Source of the DNA: Phytophthora hibernalis | Lineage: Eukaryota > Oomycota > Peronosporomycetes > Peronosporales > Peronosporaceae | DNA: 64,000 bases | NCBI GenBank assembly: GCA_012656075.1 | Contig: JAAKBF010000184.1 | Location: 62,001-126,000 of the forward strand | Direction of reading: 5' to 3' | Shown here: positions 1 to 10,251 of the stretch, piece by piece | How the letters are laid out: every line of letters starts with the position of its first letter | How positions within the stretch are numbered: the first letter of the stretch is position 1 | Position numbers and translations under genes: made by a program | The notes under the pieces: model-generated | Told to the model about the DNA's origin: nothing | Databases searched by the model: none | The model's input: the letters and a program-made list of their open reading frames with translations, nothing else

Positions 1-332
1 CCGCCCATTGCGTTGTAGTAGCAGCAGTTGACGTACAGATTCTCAACGTGTCCACGTCGATGATCTGCACATCGGCGTAGAGGTCGACGCCTTCCTGGTC
101 CTCGAGGACGTCGGAGCGGACGAGTTCAGTATAGACACTGTGCCACTCGGGCTCAAAGATGCACTTGACTTCAACGTGGAAGAGCAAGCTGGCGTCCAAA
201 ACGTTGGTAAGACAGGCAAGTTTCTTTCTAGTTTGACGACGGGATGCTGTCTATTCGTCACGCATATATGGTGAGCTGAAGCGTTGTATAGCGCGCGCGT
301 GTGTTGCTGCTGGCTTAATTGGTTTGCCTTAC
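1..332 (-). pseudogene. Inverted N-terminal part of a dead intradiol dioxygenase (unit 1)
   Basis: This segment is the reverse complement of the sequence found in plus orientation at about 6500-6830 and 9263-9583. Read on the minus strand it encodes the same fragment (ELVRSDVLEDQEGVDLYADV and following) that belongs to the N-terminal side of the intradiol ring-cleavage dioxygenase fold. At 332-355 the sequence flips to plus orientation and repeats the bases seen inverted at 1-21, so the segment is bounded by short inverted repeats and looks like a local inversion. It is certainly not a working gene: the remaining dioxygenase sequence lies on the other strand. The left edge cannot be judged because the window starts here. 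Confidence 0.6.
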
Positions 333-800
333 TACAACGCAATGGGCGGGTACTCGGGCATCATGGCTAGTGGCAACGGCGACAGCTCTGACACTACTTT
401 TTAGCGGTCAAAGCCGGTCGTGCTTAGGGCGAGCACTGCTGACACTACCAACGTCGAGAATACGTTCCTACGCGGACTCACACCCACGGACGAGGACGGC
501 GTGGCGTCCTACATATCGCGCCGCACACATCTACATCACCGGCACGTACAATGGCACGCTGCTGAAAACAATACATACTCAGGTGGCATTGCGTCGCACG
601 CAGGTCAACTCTTCTTCGACCAGGATCTCATCAGTGAGGTGGAGGCAACACGCACCCTACAGCACCAATACACAAGAGACCACGATCAACGCCGACGACT
701 CGATTCTGTCGGAGGAGGCGGCCGAGGACTTTGACCTGTTCTTTGAGACCTTGCTGCTGGGCGACACGGAGTCGGATGGCGTGCTGGTCAAATCATGGCT
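333..800 (+). pseudogene. Dead intradiol dioxygenase, C-terminal part (unit 1)
   Basis: Three frames must be combined to follow the protein: GGYSGIMASGNGDSSDTTF, then NTFLRGLTPTDEDGVASY, then NNTYSGGIASHAGQLFFDQD, then DDSILSEEAAEDFDLFFETL and LLGDTESDGVL. This order is characteristic of the secreted intradiol ring-cleavage dioxygenase-like proteins of oomycetes (family knowledge). In working members two Tyr and two His bind a non-haem iron that opens catechol rings. One Tyr (GGYSG) remains. The stretch that normally carries the second Tyr, just before the T-H-I-H histidines, is largely missing. The same breaks occur in the copies at 6640 and 9385, so the gene was already dead before it was amplified. 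Confidence 0.7.
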
Positions 801-1015
801 CGGGGACGAAAACAACTTGAGTTTAGTATGCGCCAACTTGAAGTTGGTCTGCAGTACATTTCCTCTTCAGTTGCACCCTCCCAACATTGTCCGTCAACCT
901 CCAAACACAAAAGCAGTATCGCCACAAACACGAGCAAATAGTATTACCCTTGTATATATATGTTCTTCACTAATGGAACACACCACATCGTACGCGAGAC
1001 GACAACTACTTCGCC

Positions 1016-1708
1016 CTAAACGGCGTTCTGGTCCGGAGACTCCTCCGCCGTCGTCTTCGAAGCACTGGGTTTGTCAGTGGCCTTGCCACCTGCCTCCGAC
1101 GAGTATGCTTGCTTGCCGGTGCTAGAAGACGGTAGACCCAAGCCACCCGTGAGCCCAGAGAGGTTGCTCATAGCCCGTCCGCCCCGTGGCTGCCCCCGAT
1201 AGGCAAGCCCGGCACCGACGGCAGCTTGCCGCCTTCATCAAACCGCCTGTGATGCCGTCCGTGACAGAGCTGAGTCCGTCTCCCTTCGTGATGCCGCTCG
1301 TGATGGAATCCAACCCGCTGCCACCGGTCAGCGACGACAGTATGCTTCCACCGTGAGTGCGCTCAAATCTGTCGGGAGGACGCCCTTGCCGCCCTTCGTA
1401 ATTGATGAGAGCGCGTCCACGCTGGGTAGACCCGGCGACAGGAGCTTCTGACAGACCGGCCTGGCCACCGGTGATGCCTGAAATGCCTTTTGTGAGGGAG
1501 TCAATGCCGGGTAGGCCTGGCAACGCCGCGCTGGAGCCGTCGTCCTGCTTCTGCTGTTGCTGGGAGGCGGGGTCGGTTGTGGCGCCCCCTGTGAGTGCTG
1601 AGAAGTCCATAGGCGAGTCGTAGCCAGATCGCAGCAGCTTCCGTTCGGTGCTGCGAGCGCACACTGGGCTGCAATGACGAGGAACGCGAGAGTAGATAGA
1701 AGCTGCAT
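1016..1708 (-). pseudogene. Secreted Gly/Ser/Thr-rich LRS-DFS family protein, copy 1 (broken)
   Basis: The minus-strand ATG at 1708 opens a signal peptide (MQLLSTLAFLVIAAQCALA). The mature N-terminus has ERKLLRSGYDSPMDFSALTG, followed by a Gln-rich patch and a long domain of repeating short motifs of the type G-L-S-S-L/V/I-T-G/D. The frame ends at the TAG at 1016. Compared with the other copies it has several small deletions, including about 11 bp near 1168, and frame changes, so the protein cannot be read through. An initiator-like site lies at 1784-1798. Function unknown; secretion and the multicopy state suggest an effector-like or surface protein, which is inference. Confidence 0.75.
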
Positions 1709-1783
1709 GCTGGTTGTGCGGGCCGGAGGTAGACTGTGGGTGTTTCGGTTGCTGGGTGGTAGTGCCTTGCAAGACGGATGCCG

Positions 1784-1798
1784 AATTGGAAATGACTT
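1784..1798 (-). promoter_or_regulatory. Oomycete initiator-like site of copy 1
   Basis: On the minus strand this reads AAGTCATTTCCAATT, a close match to the oomycete transcription initiator (core TCATT-YY-N-CAATTT-like). It lies about 75-90 bp upstream of the ATG at 1708, a normal leader length. The same site occurs upstream of the copies at 5442, 10955 and 21510; in copy 3 one T is missing. Confidence 0.6.
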
Positions 1799-2204
1799 CG
1801 TAAGGACCAGGAACGACGGCGTACTCGCACTCGGTGTAGCCATTATGTCGATGATCGCGGATAGTACGGGTCCAAATGGTGATCAACATGTCGTTCACAT
1901 AACCACTCACTGGTTTTGCTGTTTGGGCGTGAGGGCATGAAACGATGCAGCTGCAACGATACAACCATCATTGGACCATGTGTAGCGCGTGTGTGGTTAG
2001 CGTGTTTTGTGTGAATGGCGCGCTCCTCTCTGCCGGCAGTCCGTGAGTGAGCGCTCCCAAGATAAAAGCAATGGGTTTCTACTACTGCATATGGTAGTGT
2101 TGCGGCTCCAATACTGATGCATGTAACTCGCTACGTCGAGGAGCTAGGCGCTAATAATACAGACAATATATTAATCAAAATTCACGAACGGAGACGGGAT
2201 CGGC

Positions 2205-2502
2205 TCGATCACGAGCGGCATCACGAAGGAGACGGACTCAGCTCTGTCACGGACGGCATCACAGGCGGTTTGATGAAAGGCGGCAAGCTGCCGTCGGTGC
2301 CGGGCTTGCCTATCGGGGCAGCCACGGGGCGGACGGGCTATCCGGAATCACGAGCAACCTCTCTGGGCTCACGGGTGGCTTGGTCTACCGTCTTCTAGCA
2401 CCGGCAAGCAAGCATACTGTCGGAGGCAGGTGGCAAGGCCACTGACAAACCCAGTGCTTCGAAGACGACGGCGGAGGAGTCTCGGACCAGAACGCCGTTT
2501 AG
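2205..2502 (+). pseudogene. Inverted 3'-half copy of the secreted gene (unit 1)
   Basis: Plus-strand sequence equal to the last ~100 codons of the secreted gene, starting inside the repeat domain (HERHHEGDGLSSVTDGITGG in the local frame) and ending at the TAG at 2500-2502. It has no signal peptide or promoter of its own. Upstream is an AT-rich junction (ATTAATCAAAATTCACGAAC) shared by every unit. With the 3' half of the minus-strand gene it forms an inverted repeat. Small deletions break this copy. Confidence 0.75.
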
Positions 2503-2724
2503 GGCGAAGTAGTTGTCGTCTCGCGTACGATGTGGTGTGTTCCATTAGTGAAGAACATATATATACAAGGGTAATACTATTTGCTCGTGTTTGTGGCGAT
2601 ACTGCTTTTGTGTTTGGAGGTTGACGGACAATGTTTGGGGGAGTGGTGCAACTGAAGAAGAAATGTACTGCAGACCAACTTCAAGTTGGCGCATACTAAT
2701 CTCAAGTTGTTTTCGTCCCCTAGC

Positions 2725-2812
2725 TAGGATTTGACCAGCACGCCATCCGACTCCGTGTCGCCCAGCAGCAAGGTCTCAAAGAACAGGTCAAAGTCCTCGG
2801 CCGCCGTAACAT
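2725..2812 (-). pseudogene. Inverted fragment of the dioxygenase C-terminus
   Basis: Reverse complement of the dioxygenase end (FDLFFETLLLGDTESDGVLV on the minus strand). In this unit the inverted arm runs further than in the others, past the secreted gene's 3' flank into the neighbouring dioxygenase sequence, until it is cut at about 2812 by the long-TIR element. Confidence 0.65.
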
Positions 2813-4055
2813 TTCCCACAGGGTTACGAATTCATCGAGAGCCATGGGGTCTTAAATTCACATCCTTTCCGCTTGACGAACACTTTAGCGTGCCATCTTC
2901 TTTCGCGCTAGGACTTGCGTGTTGAGCTCGGCCTGGTGTGGAGAATGCAGTTATTAATAAAGAACACATCGCGCCAGCAGCTTTACCCACCGCATTGCTG
3001 TTAGTTGACCTACAAAATACTGGTAGATCAAAGGGTACGGTTATCATTGGTAGATGCACTCGCCTCTATTTCCAGCTAATGCTGTAGCTGCCAATACCGC
3101 CGTTTAAAATGCCGATATGATTCCAGCTTCGAGCGGTTGCAAACGAGAGGTGCAGATGGGCGGTATTAGTAAAATGAGAATTACGTCTTGAGCTGGCTCG
3201 GCGTCGGCGGATTCGTTAGAAGACACTAACTTTGAGCAATTCAAAAGGGACTGTGCAACTTGCACTGCACGCATTTTTAAGATTAACCCTTTCGTGACGC
3301 AAAGGCGCATTTCATGTAAAATCACTAGTCGCACTGTACCACCATGCAATGCAATGTTAAAACCTTTTTAACAAAAAATCTACCCATCATGCTAATGTGG
3401 CAATCGTGAACACATCCTCGGAATCCGATCGTGCCGGCAATTAATACTACAGAGAACCCTGCCCAACTTAATACCACCCGTGGACGCACTTCCTATTAAG
3501 TAAAACACGGTGATTAGATAGAGGGAGCAGCACAAGTTGTGCTGCTCCCTGTGCCACAACCACCCCACTGTAGACCGATGCGGGGTTTATTACCGCACTA
3601 ATAGGAAAACATGGATGCCTGATGTGTTTCTTCAGAAGTGGTTGCACGATCTTGACATGCACCAACAACGGTGCAATATTGCCCTCCTACTCAACACGTA
3701 ATTGTCAATTTACTACCGCCCAACTGCATCCTCGTTTGCTACCGCTGGACGCTGGAATCATATCGGCGCGGTATCGGCAGCTCCAGTATTAGCTGAAGAT
3801 GGAGGAGGCGGGTGCATCTACCAATGGTAGGCGTACCCGTTGGTCTATTTTGTAGATCAACTAGTAGCGGCCGCATTGCCGCTGGCACGATGTGTTCTCT
3901 GACTGCCTTATCCACACCAGGCCGGGCATCAACACGTAAGTCCCAGCGCTAAAGAAGATGGCACGCTAAAGTGTTTGTTGACGATGCAAACGGAAATGAT
4001 GCGAATTTAAGACCCCATGGCTCTCGATGAATTCGCTACCCCGTGGAAAATGGTA
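2812..4055. mobile_element. Foldback/MITE-like element with long inverted termini
   Basis: The left arm (about 2812-3200) and right arm (about 3690-4055) are imperfect reverse complements over roughly 370-390 bp. For example, the block around GAATTCATCGAGAGCCATGG at 2829 returns inverted at 4011-4033. The blocks GTGCCATCTTCTTT, GGCCTGGTGTGGA and CATTGGTAGATGCAC also recur in both arms in mirrored order. The centre (3200-3690) holds no convincing gene. The element sits at a junction in the array where the unit is interrupted. A clear target duplication is not visible. Non-autonomous Mutator-like or foldback element is the likeliest class (inference). Confidence 0.6.
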
Positions 4056-4510
4056 CGGCGCTGGAAGTGTTGTCAAAGAATAGCTGCTCAGCGATTGTGG
4101 TGACGCTGAATTTGTCGCGTCAGAACTCCACGATAGTGATGACACCGACTATTAATAGGATAAGAGCAGCGTTGCACGAGGACCCTTTGGCGGCGTTCAC
4201 GACAACTGACACCACGGCTGCAATTCGATTGGTGATCTTCATGCTGACATAACTCCCCGATGTGGAAACGAAGGTTTTGTCAGGCCTTCGGACTCTGCAG
4301 GAGCGGCTGCGAAAACAGCAACGTGAGGAACAGGAAGCGGCGTGGACGCAGACATCGACCCGAAGCCTTTTATGTATGTAATATTTGGCGCTGAACAAGT
4401 TTGATAGTGTATACTTTTCATTAACAAATGTATTGAAAAATCTCCATCGAGCATTAAGTTTGAAGTTTGACAGGTTTTAATTAAGCCTCACAAAGCCTGA
4501 CTACCGAGAA
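4056..4510. other. Array-foreign spacer without recognised gene
   Basis: Between the long-TIR element and the resumption of the array unit at 4511 lies sequence with no match to any other unit in the window. A 69-codon open frame (4043-4252) has no recognisable features. I see no gene here. Confidence 0.4.
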
Positions 4511-4736
4511 TCATGGCTCGGGGACGAAAACAACTTGAGTTTAGTATGCGCCAACTTGAAGTTGGTCTGCAGTACATTTCCTCTTCAGTTGCACCCCTCC
4601 CAACATTGTCCGTCAACCTCCAAAAACACAAAAGCAGTATCGCCACAAACACGAGCAAATAGTATTACCCTTGTATATATATGTTCTTCACTAATGGAAC
4701 ACACCACATCGTACGCGAGACGACAACTACTTCGCC

Positions 4737-5442
4737 CTAAACGGCGTTCTGGTCCGGAGACTCCTCCGCCGTCGTCTTCGAAGCACTGGGTTTGTCAGTG
4801 GCCTTGCCACCTGCCTCCGACGAGTATGCTTGCTTGCCGGTGCTAGAAGACGGTAGACCCAAGCCACCCGTGAGCCCAGAGAGGTTGCTCGTGATTCCGG
4901 ATAGCCCGTCCGCCCCGTGGCTGCCCCCGATAGGCAAGCCCGGCACCGACGGCAGCTTGCCGCCTTTCATCAAACCGCCTGTGATGCCGTCCGTGACAGA
5001 GCTGAGTCCGTCTCCCTTCGTGATGCCGCTCGTGATGGAATCCAACCCGCTGCCACCGGTCAGCGACGACAGTGTGCTTCCACCCGTGAGTGCGCTCAAA
5101 TCTGTCGGGAGGACGCCCTTGCCGCCCTTCGTAATTGATGAGAGCGCGTCCACGCTGGGTAGACCCGGCGACAGGAGCTTCGATAGACCGGCCTGGCCAC
5201 CGGTGATGCCTGAAATGCCTTTTGTGAGGGAGTCAATGCCGGGTAGGCCTGGCAACGCCGCGCTGGAGCCGTCGTCCTGCTTCTGCTGTTGCTGGGAGGC
5301 GGGGTCGGTTGTGGCGCCCCCTGTGAGTGCTGAGAAGTCCATAGGCGAGTCGTAGCCAGATCGCAGCAGCTTCCGTTCGGGTGCTGCGAGCGCACACTGG
5401 GCTGCAAATGACGAGGAACGCGAGAGTAGATAGAAGCTGCAT
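4737..5442 (-). CDS. Secreted Gly/Ser/Thr-rich LRS-DFS family protein, copy 2
   Basis: Minus-strand gene from ATG 5442 to TAG 4737. Signal peptide of about 20 residues, then ERKLLRSGYDSPMDFSALTG, a Q-rich linker (ASQQQQKQDDGSS), and from about residue 60 to 200 a chain of short repeats (LTKGISGITGG, LDSITSGITKG, LSSVTDGITGG, LSGITSNLSGLTGG), ending in a polar tail with KPSASKTTAEE. After the first 12 codons one extra A in an A-run at 5406-5408 puts the signal peptide out of frame with the rest, so this copy as written does not read through. The indel is unique to this copy, so a sequencing error is quite possible. No known domain recognised; the repeats suggest an extended extracellular protein. 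Confidence 0.7.
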
Positions 5443-5517
5443 GCTGGTTGTGCGGGCCGGAGGTAGACTGTGGGTGTTTCGGTTGCTGGGTGGTAGTGCC
5501 TTGCAAGACGGATGCCG

Positions 5518-5532
5518 AATTGGAAATGACTT
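5518..5532 (-). promoter_or_regulatory. Initiator-like site of copy 2
   Basis: Minus-strand AAGTCATTTCCAATT, about 76-90 bp upstream of the ATG at 5442, matching the oomycete Inr core. No separate TATA box is evident. Confidence 0.6.
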
Positions 5533-5942
5533 CGTAAGGACCAGGAACGACGGCGTACTCGCACTCGGTGTAGCCATTAAGTGTCGATGATCGCGGATAG
5601 TACGGGTCCAAATGGTGATCAACATGTCGTTCACATAACCACTCACTGGTTTTGCTGTTTGGGCGTGAGGGCATGAAACGATGCAGCTGCAACGATACAA
5701 CCATCATTGGACCATGTGTAGCGCGTGTGTGGGTTAGCGTGTTTTGTGTGAATGGCGCGCTCCTCTCTGCCGGCAGTCCGTGAGTGAGCGCTCCCAAGAT
5801 AAAAGCAATGGGTTTCTACTACTGCATATGGTAGTGTTGCGGCTCCAATACTGATGCATGTAACTCGCTACGTCGAGGAGCTAGGCGCTAATAATACAGA
5901 CAATATATTAATCAAAATTCACGAACGGAGACGGGATCGCCT

Positions 5943-6243
5943 CGATCACGAGCGGCATCACGAAGGAGACGGACTCAGCTCTGTCACGGACGGCATCACA
6001 GGCGGTTTGATGAAAGGCGGCAAGCTGCCGTCGGTGCCGGGCTTGCCTATCGGGGGCAGCCACGGGGCGGACGGGCTATCCGGAATCACGAGCAACCTCT
6101 CTGGGCTCACGGGTGGCTTGGGTCTACCGTCTTCTAGCACCGGCAAGCAAGCATACTCGTCGGAGGCAGGTGGCAAGGCCACTGACAAACCCAGTGCTTC
6201 GAAGACGACGGCGGAGGAGTCTCCGGACCAGAACGCCGTTTAG
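5943..6243 (+). pseudogene. Inverted 3'-half copy of the secreted gene (unit 2)
   Basis: Begins at the CGATCACGAGCGGCATCACG junction inside the repeat domain and ends at TAG 6241-6243. It is the reverse complement of about 4737-5035 in the same unit. The homology continues through the 3' flank to about 6475, giving inverted arms of roughly 530 bp separated by about 900 bp. The frame is open but lacks a signal peptide; a chance ATG at 5854 would give a 129-aa protein with an unrelated N-terminus. Confidence 0.75.
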
Positions 6244-6639
6244 GGCGAAGTAGTTGTCGTCTCGCGTACGATGTGGTGTGTTCCATTAGTGAAGAACATA
6301 TATATACAAGGGTAATACTATTTGCTCGTGTTTGTGGCGATACTGCTTTTGTGTTTTGGAGGTTGACGGACAATGTTGGGAGGGGTGCAACTGAAGAGGA
6401 AATGTACTGCAGACCAACTTCAAGTTGGCGCATACTAAACTCAAGTTGTTTTCGTCCCCGAGCCATGATTTGACCGGCGAAAAACCCAACCACTCGCGCA
6501 CAGGCAAACCAATTAAGCCAGCAGCAACACACCACGCGCGCGCTATACAACGCTTCAGCTCACCATATATGCGTGACGAATAGACAGCATCCCGTCGTCA
6601 AACTAGAAAGAAACTTGCCTGTCTTACCAACGTTTTGAC

Positions 6640-7290
6640 GCCAGCTTGCTCTTCCACGTTGAAGTCAAGTGCATCTTTGAGCCCGAGTGGCACAGTGTCT
6701 ATACTGAACTCGTCCGCTCCGACGTCCTCGAGGACCAGGAAGGCGTCGACCTCTACGCCGATGTGCAGATCATCGACGTGGACACGTTGAGAATCTGTAC
6801 GTCAACTGCTGCTACTACAACGCAATGGGCGGGTACTCGGGCATCATGGCTAGTGGCAACGGCGACAGCTCTGACACTACTTTTTAGCGGTCAAAGCCGG
6901 TCGTGCTTAGGGCGAGCACTGCTGACACTACCAACGTCGAGAATACGTTCCTACGCGGACTCACACCCACGGACGAGGACGGCGTGGCGTCCTACATATC
7001 GCGCCGCACACATCTACATCACCGGCACGTACAATGGCACGCTGCTGAAAACAATACATACTCAGGTGGCATTGCGTCGCACGCAGGTCAACTCTTCTTC
7101 GACCAGGATCTCATCAGTGAGGTGGAGGCAACACGCACCCTACAGCACCAATACACAAGAGACCACGATCAACGCCGACGACTCGATTCTGTCGGAGGAG
7201 GCGGCCGAGGACTTTGACCTGTTCTTTGAGACCTTGCTGCTGGGCGACACGGAGTCGGATGGCGTGCTGGTCAAATCATGGCTCGGGACG
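6640..7290 (+). pseudogene. Dead intradiol dioxygenase (unit 2)
   Basis: Continuous but multiply frameshifted dioxygenase. Order of remnants: SLLFHVEVKC, ELVRSDVLEDQEGVDLYADV, VENLYVNCCYYN, GGYSGIMASGNGDSSDTTF, NTFLRGLTPTDEDGVAS, GGIASHAGQLFFDQDLISEV, DDSILSEEAAEDFDLFF, LLGDTESDGV. Family knowledge places this in the non-haem iron intradiol catechol dioxygenases, usually secreted in oomycetes. The region around the second iron-binding Tyr is deleted and no start codon or signal peptide precedes it. The frame breaks coincide with those of the copy at 9385, apart from one G missing near 6640. Confidence 0.7.
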
Positions 7291-7493
7291 AAAACAACTT
7301 GGGTTTAGTATGCGCCAACTTGAAGTTGGTCTGCGGCTTCAGTTGCACCACTCCCCCAAACATTGTCCGTCAACCTCCAAAAACACAAAAGCAGTATCGC
7401 CACAAACACGAGCAAATAGTATTACCCTTGTATATATATGTTCTTCACTAATGGAACACACCACATCGTACGCGAGACGACAACTACTTCGCC

Positions 7494-8196
7494 CTAAACG
7501 GCGTTCTGGTCCGGAGACTCCTCCGCCGTCGTCTTCGAAGCACTGGGTTTGTCAGTGGCCTTGCCACCTGCCTCCGACGAGTATGCTTGCTTGCCGGTGC
7601 TAGAAGACGGTAGACCCAAGCCACCCGTGAGCCCAGAGAGGTTGCTCGTGATTCCGGATAGCCCGTCCGCCCCGTGGCTGCCCCCGATAGGCAAGCCCGG
7701 CACCGACGGCAGCTTGCCGCCTTTCATCAAACCGCCTGTGATGCCGTCCGTGACAGAGCTGAGTCCGTCTCCCTTCGTGATGCCGCTCGTGATGGAATCC
7801 AACCCGCTGCCACCGGTCAGCGACGACAGTGTGCTTCCACCCGTGAGTGCGCTCAAATCTGTCGGGAGGACGCCCTTGCCGCCCTTCGTATTGATGAGAG
7901 CGCGTCCACGCTGGGTAGACCCGGCGACAGGAGCTTCGACAGACCGGCCTGGCCACCGGTGATGCCTGAAATGCCTTTGTGAGGGAGTCAATGCCGGGTA
8001 GGCCTGGCAACGCCGCGCTGGAGCCGTCGTCCTGCTTCTGCTGTTGCTGGGAGGCGGGGTCGGTTGTGGCGCCCCCTGTGAGTGCTGAGAAGTCCATAGG
8101 CGAGTCGTAGCCAGATCGCAGCAGCTTCCGTTCGGGTGCTGCGAGCGCACACTGGGCTGCAATGACGAGGAACGCGAGAGTAGATAGAAGCTGCAT
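7494..8196 (-). CDS. Secreted Gly/Ser/Thr-rich LRS-DFS family protein, copy 3
   Basis: Same architecture as the gene at 4737-5442, from ATG 8196 to TAG 7494. Two private single-base losses break it: one A in the GTAATTGATGAG context (near 7891) and one T in a T-run (near 7977). The initiator site is also one T shorter (near 8273). The other copies keep the missing bases, so the differences are either recent mutations or base-calling errors. The 703-bp span is two bases short of a multiple of three. Confidence 0.7.
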
Positions 8197-8699
8197 GCTG
8201 GTTGTGCGGGCCGGAGGTAGACTGTGGGTGTTTCGGTTGCTGGGTGGTAGTGCCTTGCAAGACGGATGCCGAATGGAAATGACTTCGTAAGGACCAGGAA
8301 CGACGGCGTACTCGCACTCGGTGTAGCCATTAAGTGTCGATGATCGCGGATAGTACGGGTCCAAATGGTGATCAACATGTCGTTCACATAACCACTCACT
8401 GGTTTTGCTGTTTGGGCGTGAGGGCATGAAACGATGCAGCTGCAACGATACAACCATCATTGGACCATGTGTAGCGCGTGTGTGGGTTAGCGTGTTTTGT
8501 GTGAATGGCGCGCTCCTCTCTGCCGGCAGTCCGTGAGTGAGCGCTCCCAAGATAAAAGCAATGGGTTTCTACTACTGCATATGGTAGTGTTGCGGCTCCA
8601 ATACTGATGCATGTAACTCGCTACGTCGAGGAGCTAGGCGCTAATAATACAGACAATATATTAATCAAAATTCACGAACGGAGACGGGATCGGCTCGAT

Positions 8700-8996
8700 C
8701 ACGAGCGGCATCACGAAGGAGACGGACTCAGCTCTGTCACGGACGGCATCACAGGCGGTTTGATGAAAGGCGGCAAGCTGCCGTCGGTGCCGGGCTTGCC
8801 TATCGGGGGCAGCCACGGGGCGGACGGGCTATCCGGAATCACGAGCAACCTCTCTGGGCTCACGGGTGGCTTGGGTCTACCGTCTTCTAGCACCGGCAAG
8901 CAAGCATACTCGTCGGAGGCAGGTGGCAAGGCCACTGACAAACCCAGTGCTTCGAAGACGACGGCGGAGGAGTCTCCGGACCAGAACGCCGTTTAG
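8700..8996 (+). pseudogene. Inverted 3'-half copy of the secreted gene (unit 3)
   Basis: Same truncated, promoterless 3' half as at 5943-6243, ending at TAG 8996, followed by the mirrored 3' flank to about 9228 (GAGCCATGATTTGACC). Confidence 0.75.
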
Positions 8997-9384
8997 GGCG
9001 AAGTAGTTGTCGTCTCGCGTACGATGTGGTGTGTTCCATTAGTGAAGAACATATATATACAAGGGTAATACTATTTGCTCGTGTTTGTGGCGATACTGCT
9101 TTTGTGTTTTTGGAGGTTGACGGACAATGTTGGGAGGGGGTGCAACTGAAGAGGAAATGTACTGCAGACCAACTTCAAGTTGGCGCATACTAAACTCAAG
9201 TTGTTTTCGTCCCCGAGCCATGATTTGACCGGCGAAAAACCCAACCACTCGCGCACAGGCAAACCAATTAAGCCAGCAGCAACACACCACGCGCGCGCTA
9301 TACAACGCTTCAGCTCACCATATATGCGTGACGAATAGACAGCATCCCGTCGTCAAACTAGAAAGAAACTTGCCTGTCTTACCA

Positions 9385-10045
9385 ACGTTTTGGACGCCAG
9401 CTTGCTCTTCCACGTTGAAGTCAAGTGCATCTTTGAGCCCGAGTGGCACAGTGTCTATACTGAACTCGTCCGCTCCGACGTCCTCGAGGACCAGGAAGGC
9501 GTCGACCTCTACGCCGATGTGCAGATCATCGACGTGGACACGTTGAGAATCTGTACGTCAACTGCTGCTACTACAACGCAATGGGCGGGTACTCGGGCAT
9601 CATGGCTAGTGGCAACGGCGACAGCTCTGACACTACTTTTTTAGCGGTCAAAGCCGGTCGTGCTTAGGGCGAGCACTGCTGACACTACCAACGTCGAGAA
9701 TACGTTCCTACGCGGACTCACACCCACGGACGAGGACGGCGTGGCGTCCTACATATCGCGCCGCACACATCTACATCACCGGCACGTACAATGGCACGCT
9801 GCTGAAAACAATACATACTCAGGTGGCATTGCGTCGCACGCAGGTCAACTCTTCTTCGACCAGGATCTCATCAGTGAGGTGGAGGCAACACGCACCCTAC
9901 AGCACCAATACACAAGAGACCACGATCAACGCCGACGACTCGATTCTGTCGGAGGAGGCGGCCGAGGACTTTGACCTGTTCTTTGAGACCTTGCTGCTGG
10001 GCGACACGGAGTCGGATGGCGTGCTGGTCAAATCATGGCTCGGGG
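9385..10045 (+). pseudogene. Dead intradiol dioxygenase (unit 3)
   Basis: Third copy of the dioxygenase relic. The N-terminal block is open from 9390 (DASLLFHVEVKC to DVDTLRIC). A frame change then hides VENLYVNCCYYN, and further frame changes follow at the same relative points as in unit 2. The C-terminal block INADDSILSEEAAEDFDLFF to LLGDTESDGV is open to about 10045. No start codon with signal peptide and no intact metal-binding set. Confidence 0.7.
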
Positions 10046-10251
10046 ACGAAAACAACTTGGGTTTAGTATGCGCCAACTTGAAGTTGGTCTGCGGCTTCAG
10101 TTGCACCACTCCCCCAAACATTGTCCGTCAACCTCCAAAAACACAAAAGCAGTATCGCCACAAACACGAGCAAATAGTATTACCCTTGTATATATATGTT
10201 CTTCACTAATGGAACACACCACATCGTACGCGAGACGACAACTACTTCGCC

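Larger units (their letters stand above)
4511..10045. repeat. Tandem array units 2 and 3 (period about 2.75 kb)
   Basis: Equivalent points recur at constant spacing: the secreted-gene ATG at 5442, 8196 and 10955 gives intervals of 2754 and 2759 bp. Each unit contains, in order, the minus-strand secreted gene, a divergent junction, the inverted 3'-half copy, a mirrored flank, and the plus-strand dead dioxygenase. Units are nearly identical, differing mainly by single-base indels. Further, altered units lie at about 350-2812, 10046-11663 and 21457-23335. Confidence 0.85.

Noticed and set aside
4792..5355. Long plus-strand frames opposite the secreted genes (Pro/Val-rich, also at 7549-7962, 10307-10840)
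   Set aside because: They are the opposite strand of the repeat-rich secreted gene; no start context, signal peptide or independent conservation. The GLSSLT repeats simply lack stops in antisense.
5096..5797. Minus-strand frames of 155-352 codons that extend upstream of the secreted-gene ATG
   Set aside because: They run through the promoter and 5' leader in frames that change between copies; the initiator site and signal peptide place the real start at 5442 and its equivalents.
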